This document shows, one piece after another, positions 1 through 7,761 of a DNA stretch of 14,475 bases. The translations under genes and the position numbers were made by a program. Every line of letters starts with the position of its first letter. Within the stretch, counting starts at the first letter, position 1. Source of the stretch: an uncultured Formosa sp. GTDB taxonomy: Bacteria > Bacteroidota > Bacteroidia > Flavobacteriales > Flavobacteriaceae. Under the pieces are notes generated by a model. That model worked only from the letters and a program-made list of their open reading frames with translations, did no database searches and was not told where the DNA came from. The stretch spans positions 1 to 14,475 of the forward strand of contig CABXZJ010000023.1 of assembly GCA_902516685.1 (NCBI GenBank), read 5' to 3'.

Positions 1-1133
1 GATGACACATCGAAATAAGAGAAGTCAATTGGGGGAATTGGATATTGCCCTAATTCATTAGCAACAATTGTATAATTATCTTTTATGGTTCCCCTTGTCC
101 CAGACACTGTTACACTTATTTTTTCAGAGTGTTCAGGCTCATAAACCTCAAGAGCGGCCGGTATAATTGGCTTTGGAAGCTCAAATAGCTTTAAGTTCCC
201 CTTTCCCGAAACCTCTAAGTTTAAATTAAATGCCTCTGTCGCATTTAGACTATATTTGGAGGGAGTTACTTCAAATTTAAATTCACCAACAGCTCCTGAA
301 AAGTTTGGAGGGCGCCCTTTTTTGGGAAGAGGCTTTACCTTTATTATTCTTCGCCCTGCAGTTACTGTTCTACTTGTAGTTGTAGTCACTTGTCTGCCAA
401 AAATATCCCTTCTGCTCGAAGGAACCTCCACACTAACGTCTAAGGTTAACGGCTCAAGCGAGAGCTCACCTGTTTTTTGAGGATAAAGAAGAGTTTTTTT
501 AAGTATTACATAGCGATAGCTTTCTCCCTTGTAGAGACCATCTTTCACAGAAAGCCCCTTAACACTAATGTTTTGACTCCAAAAATCATTATATCTTGGC
601 GTATCAAGTTCATTCCAGTTTCGAACCCCTGTGTTTTCGGCAACATAAAGTTTATAAACGACAGAAACAGCTTCATTAAGGTATGGGTTAGATTTAGAAA
701 CCTCAGCGACTAAGTGGATGCTTTCTGATGCAATGTATTCAGGATCGTTAGGATCTTTAGGCTTATCAACAGCTGCTGTAACAGTAATTACAATTGGGGA
801 AGTTTTATAAATTTCTCCGTCAACATTAATCGTAGCTTGACCAATTGTAAAAGTTCCTCTTTTTGTTGGGGCTAGAAAGTAGGTATAGCTTTTCGAGTAG
901 CTTCTGACACCGTTAATCCATGAGTTACTTATGGATTGACTTGGCCCCCCAGCAACTTTGAAATTTTCAAAGCTTGGCGCTGTAAAATTGTCCCCGTCTT
1001 TATTCATGTTGAAGTCAATTTGAAGACGCTCATTAACACCAAGAGTTGTTTTACTAGCTTTTGCTTTAAAATCAACTTGTCCCACCAAAATGTTAAAGCT
1101 CAATATTGTAATATATAGTAATTTAAATCTCAT
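1..1133 (-). CDS. batD: BatD family protein, C-terminal part outside window
   Basis: Aerotolerance operon protein BatD, read from ATG at 1133 leftwards and still open at base 1; about 377 residues are visible of a family usually near 550-600. The N-terminus (MRFKLLYITILSFNILVGQ) is a signal peptide. The mature part is a series of beta-sandwich repeats. The first, near residues 20-115, ends in a 'GTFTIG...VDGEIYKTSPIVITV'-type pattern. A later one carries 'NFSGAVGEFKFEVTPSKY' near 280-300. The visible part ends at 'PPIDFSYFDVS', a typical BatD block. No membrane span is visible; family members have one near the C-terminus, which would lie beyond the edge. The start is 3 bases after the batC stop, so it is last in the visible operon; batE could follow outside. 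Predicted location is periplasmic and membrane-anchored, probably with BatA and BatB. The function is inferred from family and context; the molecular role of BatD is unknown. Confidence 0.9.
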   Translation of the reverse strand, partial: MRFKLLYITILSFNILVGQVDFKAKASKTTLGVNERLQIDFNMNKDGDNFTAPSFENFKVAGGPSQSISNSWINGVRSYSKSYTYFLAPTKRGTFTIGQATINVDGEIYKTSPIVITVTAAVDKPKDPNDPEYIASESIHLVAEVSKSNPYLNEAVSVVYKLYVAENTGVRNWNELDTPRYNDFWSQNISVKGLSVKDGLYKGESYRYVILKKTLLYPQKTGELSLEPLTLDVSVEVPSSRRDIFGRQVTTTTSRTVTAGRRIIKVKPLPKKGRPPNFSGAVGEFKFEVTPSKYSLNATEAFNLNLEVSGKGNLKLFELPKPIIPAALEVYEPEHSEKISVTVSGTRGTIKDNYTIVANELGQYPIPPIDFSYFDVS

Positions 1134-1136
1134 AGA

Positions 1137-1976
1137 TTACCAATCCTTTTCTGTTTTAACTTTCACTCCTTTGGATTTAGAAGCGTTTATTTTTTCTTGA
1201 ACCTTATTTTCTTCATTATTCATTGCCTCAAGCAAATTTTTGACTTGTTGAGGAGATAGTTTACCTTCTTGTGGTTTGTTTTTCTTGTCCTCTTGCTTAC
1301 CTTTATTATCTTTTGGGCTTCCATCTTCTTGCTCTTGATCTTTACCGCCACCTGAGTCTTTTTTTTCTTCTTCCTCCTCTTTATTTTTTTGATCTTTGTC
1401 TTGTTCGTTGTCGCTATCTTTTTTTTCTTCGTTTTTTTTGTCCTCTTTTTTGTCTTGTTCTTTCTCGTCATTTTTATCGTCACCGCCACTTTCTTCTTCA
1501 GCGCATTCTTGGGCAAGGGCTAAATTATAACGTGTTTCATCATCTGAAGGATTATTTCTTAATGCGTTTTTGAAGGCCTCAACAGCTTTTTTACAATCTT
1601 TATTTATCATCAGGACATTTCCAATATTATGGAACGCATGGTGCTTTTCTAGTTTTGTACCATTTTTAGTAGACTCTATTAATCGGGATAGAGCCTCGTC
1701 ATATAGCTCGGCATTATAATAAGCTCTACCTAAGTTATATGATCCCTTAGCGTTAGTAGGATTTTCTGACAACGCTGATCTGTATTTTTTTTCTGCACCA
1801 ATAAAAGATTCCTCAACAATATTATTGCCCTCAAAGACATATTGATTTGAGCGCTTTATTTTATTCTCTGAACTTTGGCCTACTAAATGCACACTAGTTA
1901 GTAGCAAAGTACCCATTAATGCCTTTTTAGTAAATTTTTTCAAATATAAGAAGCAATAAGTTTTTTTATTAATCAT
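1137..1976 (-). CDS. batC: TPR protein BatC with long charged low-complexity tail
   Basis: Tetratricopeptide-repeat protein of the Bat operon, 279 residues. An N-terminal hydrophobic segment (about residues 19-34, ending LVGQ) looks like a signal peptide, so the protein is probably exported. TPR helices cover about residues 57-158, with repeat signatures 'GSYNLGRAYYNAELYDEAL', 'AFHNIGNVLMINKDCKKAV' and 'DDETRYNLALAQ'. From about 160 to 238 the sequence is almost only K, E, D, Q, N, G and S, and is likely disordered. The last 40 residues contain a conserved-looking helix, 'SPQQVKNLLEAMNNEE'. ATG at 1976 overlaps the batB stop as ATGA, which points to translational coupling. An alternative start at residue 21 would remove the long basic N-terminus but keep the hydrophobic part. 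It probably acts as a scaffold for the BatA/BatB proteins; this is inferred from TPR function and the operon. Confidence 0.88.
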   Translation of the reverse strand: MINKKTYCFLYLKKFTKKALMGTLLLTSVHLVGQSSENKIKRSNQYVFEGNNIVEESFIGAEKKYRSALSENPTNAKGSYNLGRAYYNAELYDEALSRLIESTKNGTKLEKHHAFHNIGNVLMINKDCKKAVEAFKNALRNNPSDDETRYNLALAQECAEEESGGDDKNDEKEQDKKEDKKNEEKKDSDNEQDKDQKNKEEEEEKKDSGGGKDQEQEDGSPKDNKGKQEDKKNKPQEGKLSPQQVKNLLEAMNNEENKVQEKINASKSKGVKVKTEKDW

Positions 1977-3010
1977 AGGTTTTCATTAAATAAATTTAGT
2001 CGCTTTAACCAAGCTGTTTTTCGCTCTAGTAAAAATACATCCAAAATTAAAAAGAAAAGGCCAAGTCCCAAAAACCATTGAAATTGATCTTCATATTCTG
2101 AAAATTCTTTAGCCTCAAACTCTTTTTTGTCCATCGAACTGAGAACTTCACTAACTTCTTCCAAGACCTTTTTTGTACTAACGCCATCAATAAAGGAACC
2201 GTTTCCTTTACTAGCGATTTCTTTAAGAGTTTTAGAATTAAGTCTAGTGATTACAGTTTCCCCTTTTGAATCTTTTTTATAGCTCATTACAATACCATTT
2301 TTCTTTAGTGGAATTGGGCCACCTTTATCACTACCAACTCCAATTGTAAAAATTTTAATACCTTCATTTGCAGCCGCTTCAGCCACATCAATACTGAGAT
2401 TATTGTGGTCCTCTCCGTCGGAAATTATTACCAACACACGATTAGTTTGTTCATCGTCATTAAAATATGTCCTTGATAGTTGAATAGCTTCATCAATAGC
2501 AGTTCCTTGAGATGAAAGCATATCCGTATTAATATTTTGAAGAAACATTTTTGCAGCAGCATAATCAGTGGTTATTGGTAATTGCGGAATAGCCTTGCCT
2601 GCGTAAGCAATAATTCCAATTCTATCACTGACGAGATTATTAATGATTTGTGCTGTTAATTGCTGTGCTTTTTCCAACCTGTTTGGCGCAATATCCTCAG
2701 CCAGCATACTTTTAGAAACGTCTATAGCAAAAACAATATCAACTCCCTCTCGCTTAACAGTTTCAAGCTTTGTACCTAATTTTGGGTTAACAAGGGCAAC
2801 AATAAAACACAAAATTGCCAGTGAAAGAACAATTACTTTGAGTACAGCCTTAAATGTGGACTGCTCAGGACTGAGGAGATTTAATAATTTATTTTTAGAA
2901 AATGCTTTTTTTGCTTTTTTTCTCCATAGCATATTCCAGGTGAAAAGCATTGCCATTACAAGCGGAAGCAATAGCAACCAAAACCAAAAATCTTCTTCTA
3001 ATTGAAACAT
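1973..3010 (-). CDS. batB: BatB, membrane-anchored VWA protein
   Basis: Second von Willebrand A domain protein of the operon, 345 residues. Two N-terminal membrane spans are visible (about 8-26 and 55-75) and one close to the C-terminus (about 311-330, 'FLGLGLFFLILDVFLL'). The VWA domain between them runs from about residue 89 to 290. A complete metal-ion-dependent adhesion site is present: D97-x-S99-x-S101 in 'AIDVSKSMLAEDI', T170 in 'SSQGTAIDEA', and D198 in 'ISDGEDH'. It is therefore predicted to bind a divalent metal and a protein partner. ATG at 3010 lies one base after the batA stop, and its own stop overlaps the batC start. It is called BatB rather than BatA because it follows the other VWA gene, as in Bacteroides bat operons. 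Known bat mutants are linked to oxygen or stress tolerance; the biochemical role is unresolved. Confidence 0.92.
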   Translation of the reverse strand: MFQLEEDFWFWLLLLPLVMAMLFTWNMLWRKKAKKAFSKNKLLNLLSPEQSTFKAVLKVIVLSLAILCFIVALVNPKLGTKLETVKREGVDIVFAIDVSKSMLAEDIAPNRLEKAQQLTAQIINNLVSDRIGIIAYAGKAIPQLPITTDYAAAKMFLQNINTDMLSSQGTAIDEAIQLSRTYFNDDEQTNRVLVIISDGEDHNNLSIDVAEAAANEGIKIFTIGVGSDKGGPIPLKKNGIVMSYKKDSKGETVITRLNSKTLKEIASKGNGSFIDGVSTKKVLEEVSEVLSSMDKKEFEAKEFSEYEDQFQWFLGLGLFFLILDVFLLERKTAWLKRLNLFNENL

Positions 3011-3011
3011 A

Positions 3012-4013
3012 TTATATAAAACTTCTTAAGACACTGTTACGAATTAAAAACTCAAACATTAGTAGCCCTAAAGCCCACAAGACTAAAGGACGAAACATTT
3101 CTTCGTAATTGTAATATTTAAACTCCTCAATATCTGTCTTTTCTAAACGATCAATTTCATCGTAAATTTCCTCTAATTTTTTATTATCAGTGGCCCTAAA
3201 ATATCTTCCCCCTGTTTCTTTCGCAATTTCTTTGAGTAATTTTTCGTCAATTTCAACTTTAATTCTAGCATATTGAAATTTGCCATTATTTAACGCCACT
3301 GGTGACAGCGCTGTCCCGTTGCTCCCAAGTCCAATTGTGTATGTTTTAATTCCGTATTCAACAGCTAATTCGCTTGCCGTTTTCGGATCAATAAACCCAG
3401 AATTATTAACTCCATCGGTTAATAAAATAATTATTTTACTTTTCGTTTTGCTGTCTTTAATCCTGTTTACTGCAGTGGCAAGTCCCATGCCAATGGCAGT
3501 TCCACCTGTTATAACTGTATTATACTTGATGTCTTTCATTGATTTTAACACAATACCTTTATCGCTTGTGACTGGAGTCCTTGTATAACTCTCACCAGCG
3601 TACTCTACAAGACCTATTCGATCGTTGGGCCTTCTGCGTATGAATTTACTGGCGACATTTTTTAGGGCCTCTAAGCGGCTTGGTTTTAGATCTTTTGCTA
3701 GCATACTTGCAGATACGTCTATAGCCATAATAATATCAATTCCACGAGTAGTTTTTGTTTTTGTTGAAACATCAACGGTTTGTGGGCGTGCTAATGCTGT
3801 AATGATTAGTCCAACTGCTAAAAGCCTAGTAAAAAATAATAAATGCTTAAGCATTGACCATATACGGCTTTGATTTGAAAAACCTTTTAAAGAAGAAATT
3901 TTTAAATCTGCATTTTGTTGCTTATTCTTTGCCACATACCAAACCACAAGTACCGGGATTATTAATAATAACCAGAAAAAAACGCTGTATGTAAATTCTA
4001 TTTCTTTTAGCAT
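3012..4013 (-). CDS. batA: BatA, membrane-anchored VWA protein
   Basis: First VWA protein of the Bat cluster, 333 residues. Topology: spans at about residues 9-28 and 55-76, a VWA domain at about 91-285, and a third span near the C-terminus (about 308-326). The MIDAS is intact: D99-x-S101-x-S103 in 'MAIDVSASMLAKDL', T172 in 'TGGTAIGMGLA', and D200 in 'LLTDGVNNSG'. It resembles BatB in layout and motifs and is its paralogue. Conserved 'PSRLEALKN' and 'DRIGLVEYAGESYTRTPVTSD' blocks are typical of BatA. The ATG directly abuts the stop codon of the upstream membrane protein and its stop is one base before batB, so it lies inside a tightly packed operon. The expected partners are BatB and the MoxR ATPase, by analogy with MoxR-VWA pairs. 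Confidence 0.92.
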   Translation of the reverse strand: MLKEIEFTYSVFFWLLLIIPVLVVWYVAKNKQQNADLKISSLKGFSNQSRIWSMLKHLLFFTRLLAVGLIITALARPQTVDVSTKTKTTRGIDIIMAIDVSASMLAKDLKPSRLEALKNVASKFIRRRPNDRIGLVEYAGESYTRTPVTSDKGIVLKSMKDIKYNTVITGGTAIGMGLATAVNRIKDSKTKSKIIILLTDGVNNSGFIDPKTASELAVEYGIKTYTIGLGSNGTALSPVALNNGKFQYARIKVEIDEKLLKEIAKETGGRYFRATDNKKLEEIYDEIDRLEKTDIEEFKYYNYEEMFRPLVLWALGLLMFEFLIRNSVLRSFI

Positions 4014-5678
4014 TTATTCTTGATTTAGTTTCACAAGCTCTACCGAGCTTAATATACGATCAGATATTTTTACTGTATAATCATTTTGAGAATCCCAAAC
4101 AAGGATTAGTTGTTGAACTAGGTTTTTTGCAGAAAAGCCAAGTATGACAAATTCAGCATCGACGACTAAGTTATCTTCAAAGATAAAGTTTGTTTTGCCA
4201 AAAGTTTTTAGTCCCTCTTGTCCATTATCAGTTATAAATTGTTCATTTTTTGGAACCATATTCATAGCCCCCTGCTCCCCTAAGGAAGTTAGCTCGGACT
4301 CTGCTATTTTTAAAAGTTCTTGAGCAGCTTTATTAGGCTCTGTGTTATCTTCTTTGCTTTTTATTTTTGAACTTTTGACAATAATTCTAAGGGGGATGTT
4401 TTTTTGTTTTAAGCTAAACACTTTGGTTTTTAAATCAGGGTTGTTTTTTTGAAGATCATTAATACTATCACGTTCTAAAACTAACGGGGTTTCTAAAGAA
4501 ATCCCAGGTGATCCGTATTCACTATATATCCATTTTTTTTCTAATAACAACTTACTAGGGTTAAACATCACGGTATCGATTACAGCTTTGAAGCCAAAAT
4601 AGGATCCTGTTGTTAAAAATATTAAGATTACCAAAGTGACAGCACTTAGGCTAAGCCGTTTAATGCGTTTTCGTTTCTTCTTTTTTAGCATTAGAGCCTG
4701 ATATTCTAAAGTTTTTTCTAATTCTTCATCTGTAGGCTCAGGAAGCCCTGTTTTAACACTATCAATTTCTTGAGCGACAACCTGCTTATCCATCCGAATA
4801 ATTTCAAATCCAGGGCTTGCCTTTGCAAATTTGACAAGGTCAGCTCTTTTTAGCGTTAATTCGATATTCTTTAGAGTTTCATCACTTATTTTAATCTTTT
4901 CAGAGTCTCTTATCTTCTTAAGATTGTGTAATAGCTCTTCAGTCGTACTTTCTAGTGACTGGTCGTACACTTTTTCATTGAGGTATTGCCGTAGGATATA
5001 AGTAAGCTTGGAGTAAAAATCTTTTACTGACTTATCCTCAAAGTGTGTTTTTTCGTTTAATTTATCTAATGCAATTAGCGCTTGATCATATGCCGGGAGG
5101 GCAGCAATTTTTTCCGCTTCTGAAATTGTTTTTTTCCGCAACAAAAAAAGATATAACGCTACACAAATGCAAATAAAAGCTAAGGATATCACTACTTTAT
5201 ATTTGTCCCATATTGAGATTTCGTTAGCAACTTCTATGATTGGCTTGACGCCAAAAAGATTTTGTTTAGTTGTATCAGTTTTTACGTTAAGCACATTAAT
5301 AATAATTGAGTCAGAGAGAAAAGTTTTATCTCCTACTAAAACTTTTTGACTTGGTATAGTATATGTACCAGAGTCAAATTGGGTCAGCCCGTATTTTCTA
5401 ATTAGCCTCAATTTAAGATCCTTGTATGTCGTATCTACTTTATAGCTCTCAAGGACCTCCATAGACCCAAATGATTTTGCTTCAGGGAATACAACAGCTA
5501 CTGAGCTATCAATCTCAACCTCAAGGCTTAATAATAGTTCTTGCCCAATTTTGATTGAGGAAGAGTTAACGGCTGTCTTTATTTGAGCATTAGCGGCTAA
5601 GCAAAAAAGCAAAGAGATAAATAACAATAAAGAGTGTCTTAGCGTGATTAAATATTTTATTTTTAGTCTTAGTGGCAT
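4014..5678 (-). CDS. two-span membrane protein with BatD-like N-terminal domain
   Basis: Protein of 554 residues of a type found in Bacteroidetes bat operons between the DUF58 and batA genes; it has no gene name I can assign. A clear signal peptide ends at about residue 31 ('LLFCLAANAQ'). Residues 32-135 form a beta domain matching the first BatD domain in pattern ('IKIGQELLLSLEVEID', 'FPEAKSFGSMEV', 'FDSGTYTIPSQKVLV'). A span at about 162-180 leads to a helical, charged cytoplasmic region (about 181-341, with 'FYSKLTYILRQYLNEKV' and 'LKRADLVKFAKASPG') similar to the inner part of DUF4381-like proteins. A basic stretch at 332-341 precedes a second span (about 342-362), and residues 363-554 would lie outside. 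It could carry a signal between cytoplasmic MoxR/DUF58 and the outer Bat domains; that role is inference. It starts 5 bases after the DUF58 stop and ends against batA. Confidence 0.75.
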   Translation of the reverse strand: MPLRLKIKYLITLRHSLLLFISLLFCLAANAQIKTAVNSSSIKIGQELLLSLEVEIDSSVAVVFPEAKSFGSMEVLESYKVDTTYKDLKLRLIRKYGLTQFDSGTYTIPSQKVLVGDKTFLSDSIIINVLNVKTDTTKQNLFGVKPIIEVANEISIWDKYKVVISLAFICICVALYLFLLRKKTISEAEKIAALPAYDQALIALDKLNEKTHFEDKSVKDFYSKLTYILRQYLNEKVYDQSLESTTEELLHNLKKIRDSEKIKISDETLKNIELTLKRADLVKFAKASPGFEIIRMDKQVVAQEIDSVKTGLPEPTDEELEKTLEYQALMLKKKKRKRIKRLSLSAVTLVILIFLTTGSYFGFKAVIDTVMFNPSKLLLEKKWIYSEYGSPGISLETPLVLERDSINDLQKNNPDLKTKVFSLKQKNIPLRIIVKSSKIKSKEDNTEPNKAAQELLKIAESELTSLGEQGAMNMVPKNEQFITDNGQEGLKTFGKTNFIFEDNLVVDAEFVILGFSAKNLVQQLILVWDSQNDYTVKISDRILSSVELVKLNQE

Positions 5679-5683
5679 ATTAT

Positions 5684-6550
5684 TTAACCTCTTTGTTTAA
5701 AGTAGCCCAATAATTTTTTTACATAACTTTCGTCTGTAGCGCAACTTAAAAAGCCGGAGCCAGATTTTTTAAAACTGTCCTCAAAATAGTTCAATTGGCC
5801 ACGATGATAGCTAGCGTATTGATCTCTAACACGCTTTGAGCTGGTATTGACTAAAACCGACCTTCTCGTCTCTTGATCAACCATTTGTACAACACCCAAG
5901 CTTGGTATTTGAACTTCATTTTTATCGTAAACTCTTACACCTGTTATATCGTGTTTTCTAGCTACAATCTTTAAATTCTGAATATAGTTTGAATCCATGA
6001 AGTCTGATATTAAAAAAACAATTGCTTTTTTCTTCATAACACTTGCTACAAATCGAAGGGCCTCAGTAATATTCGTTTTTTTATTTTCCGGCCTGAACTC
6101 TAATAATTCTCTGATAATTCTTAAGACATGCGAGCGCCCCTTTTTAGGCGGTATGTAAAGTTCAACTTTATCAGAAAAGAGTACTAATCCAATCTTATCA
6201 TTATTCTGCGTTGCAGAAAAAGCAAGTGTGGCAGCAATTTCAGTTACAAATTCATTCTTTAATTGTTTCTGAGTTCCAAACTCTTTTGAGCCTGATACGT
6301 CTACAATAAGCATCATAGTAAGCTCTCTTTCTTCCTCAAAAACCTTGACATGAGGATCATTATACCTAGCAGTCACGTTCCAGTCGATATTTCTGACATC
6401 GTCTCCATAATGGTATTGACGAACTTCGGAGAAAGTCATTCCTCTGCCTTTAAATGTTGAGTGGTACTCACCACCAAAGATGTGGTCAGAAAGCCGACGT
6501 GTCTTTATTTCAATTTTACGAACTTTTTTTAATAATTCTTTGGTGTCCAT
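5684..6550 (-). CDS. DUF58 protein with VWA-like fold, MoxR partner
   Basis: DUF58-family protein of 288 residues, predicted cytoplasmic since no signal or membrane span is visible. The N-terminal half holds the family signature around 'GRGMTFSEVRQYHYGDDVRNID' and 'DWNVTARYNDPHVKVFEEER' (residues about 35-75). It is followed by a VWA-like region with D84-x-S86-x-S88 in 'LIVDVSGSKEFG', a threonine near 159 ('KKTNITEAL') and D183 in 'FLISDFMDS', so a metal site is likely retained. DUF58 genes are nearly always next to moxR and are thought to be partners or adaptors of the ATPase. The ATG lies 52 bases after the moxR stop and the stop is 5 bases before the next gene. The spacing from moxR is the widest inside the cluster, but I see no terminator there, so co-transcription is likely. 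Confidence 0.88.
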   Translation of the reverse strand: MDTKELLKKVRKIEIKTRRLSDHIFGGEYHSTFKGRGMTFSEVRQYHYGDDVRNIDWNVTARYNDPHVKVFEEERELTMMLIVDVSGSKEFGTQKQLKNEFVTEIAATLAFSATQNNDKIGLVLFSDKVELYIPPKKGRSHVLRIIRELLEFRPENKKTNITEALRFVASVMKKKAIVFLISDFMDSNYIQNLKIVARKHDITGVRVYDKNEVQIPSLGVVQMVDQETRRSVLVNTSSKRVRDQYASYHRGQLNYFEDSFKKSGSGFLSCATDESYVKKLLGYFKQRG

Positions 6551-6602
6551 TAACGTTGTTTATAGTAGTAAAAAAAGGATATAATCTATATTAGAGTTGC
6601 CT

Positions 6603-7607
6603 TTATGGCACTTCAATTACGTTAACAATTTTATTTATAATGTTTTCAGAGGTTATATTTTCTGCTTCAGCTTCATAGGTAATACCTACACGGTGTCGAA
6701 GGACATCCAAAACAACCGCTCTCACATCTTCGGGGATTACATATCCGCGACGTTTAATAAAAGCATAGCATTTTGCTGCAGTTGCAAGGTTAATACTGCC
6801 CCTAGGGGAAGCTCCAAATGAAATTAGAGGGTTTAATTCGGATAAGCTATAGCGCTCTGGGTAGCGCGTAGCAAAAACGATATCAAGAATATATTTTTCA
6901 ATTTTTTCGTCCATATAAACCTCTCTAACTGCCTTTTGCGCATTTAAAATTTCTTTGATACTAACTACAGGCTTAATTTTTTCAAAAGCACCTTTCAAGT
7001 TGGCACGAACAATTTGCTGTTCATCCTCTAATTTGGGATAGTCAATTACAGTTTTCAACATAAAACGATCTACCTGAGCTTCTGGAAGTGGGTAAGTACC
7101 TTCTTGTTCTACTGGGTTTTGAGTTGCCATAACTAAAAAAGGTTTATCTAAAATAAAGGTTTCATCTCCAATGGTAACTTGCTTTTCTTGCATAGCTTCC
7201 AATAATGCGGATTGAACTTTTGCAGGCGCACGATTAATTTCATCCGCTAATACAAAATTGGCAAAAATAGGCCCCTTTTTAATGGTAAAGTCATTCGCTT
7301 TCATGTTGTATATAAGCGTCCCAATAACGTCGGCCGGAAGCAGATCTGGAGTAAATTGAATACGGCTAAAATTACCAGAGACCGCTTGAGAAAGCGTATT
7401 TATAGCTAATGTTTTTGCAAGCCCAGGAACCCCCTCAAGTAGTATATGCCCTTGTCCCAATAGTCCGATCAGTAAGCGCTCAATCATGTGCTTTTGCCCT
7501 ATTATCACTTTGTTTATTTCAAGAGTGAGAAGATCTATAAAGGCGCTTTGTTTTTCAATTTTTTCATTGATTTTTTTGATATCAATAGTTTGAGACTGTT
7601 CTTCCAT
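6603..7607 (-). CDS. MoxR-family AAA+ ATPase
   Basis: MoxR-type AAA+ ATPase, 334 residues from the ATG at 7607, cytoplasmic. The P-loop is 'GVPGLAKT' (residues 59-66), Walker B is 'VLADE' (119-123), sensor 1 is 'ATQNPVEQEGTYPLPEAQ' (from 161) and a candidate arginine finger follows in 'VDRFM' (R181). The C-terminal lid includes 'PLISFGASPRGSINL', a MoxR hallmark. It likely uses ATP to mature or remodel the VWA proteins encoded just downstream. A GTG at 7637 in the same frame would add ten residues (MNSAPIKKTE). I prefer the ATG because 'MEEQ..IDIKKINEKIEKQSAFIDLL' matches where relatives usually begin and an A-rich stretch precedes it, as is common at Bacteroidetes starts. It is the first gene of the Bat cluster, preceded by an AT-rich gap of about 150 bases. 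Confidence 0.93.
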   Translation of the reverse strand: MEEQSQTIDIKKINEKIEKQSAFIDLLTLEINKVIIGQKHMIERLLIGLLGQGHILLEGVPGLAKTLAINTLSQAVSGNFSRIQFTPDLLPADVIGTLIYNMKANDFTIKKGPIFANFVLADEINRAPAKVQSALLEAMQEKQVTIGDETFILDKPFLVMATQNPVEQEGTYPLPEAQVDRFMLKTVIDYPKLEDEQQIVRANLKGAFEKIKPVVSIKEILNAQKAVREVYMDEKIEKYILDIVFATRYPERYSLSELNPLISFGASPRGSINLATAAKCYAFIKRRGYVIPEDVRAVVLDVLRHRVGITYEAEAENITSENIINKIVNVIEVP

Positions 7608-7708
7608 TTCAGTTTTTTTAATTGGTGCGGAATTCACCGCAAATAATATGATTAAATAATTTTAAAAATTTGATAAAAATATAAAATATTTTTTTGTTTT
7701 TTAAACAT

Positions 7709-7740
7709 AAAAAATCATGCCAAAACCAGTTATGATCTTT
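7709..7740 (-). terminator. possible rho-independent terminator after aldehyde dehydrogenase gene
   Basis: On the minus strand, 22 bases after the aldehyde dehydrogenase stop, AAAGATCAT (7740-7732) can pair with ATGATTTTT (7718-7710) to make a nine-pair stem with one G-U pair and a 13-base loop. The downstream arm runs into a T-rich stretch. The stem is very AT-rich and therefore weak. The same gap carries the upstream region of moxR, so a terminator here would separate the two transcripts. Confidence 0.35.
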
Positions 7741-7761
7741 AAAAGTTTAATAACCTTAATA

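Noticed and set aside
256..1118. Three plus-strand open frames near the left edge
   Set aside because: They lie antisense to batD, which has a continuous frame with clear family sequence. Their translations have no recognisable features.
1220..1573. Open frames on both strands over the batC tail (a K/R-rich one and a hydrophobic, Leu/Phe-rich one)
   Set aside because: Both are out-of-frame readings of the A-rich, low-complexity tail of batC. The composition is explained by the purine bias, and batC itself fits a known family.
7608..7637. GTG start for moxR adding ten residues
   Set aside because: The added residues do not resemble the usual MoxR N-terminus. The ATG at 7607 is preceded by an A-rich leader and fits the family start.
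7638..7761. Promoter for the Bat cluster: TATTATTTG at 7640-7648 on the minus strand
   Set aside because: It has one base too many between TA and TTTG, and no TTTG lies at the -33 spacing. The stretch is so AT-rich that near matches are expected by chance. A promoter is likely somewhere here but I cannot place it.
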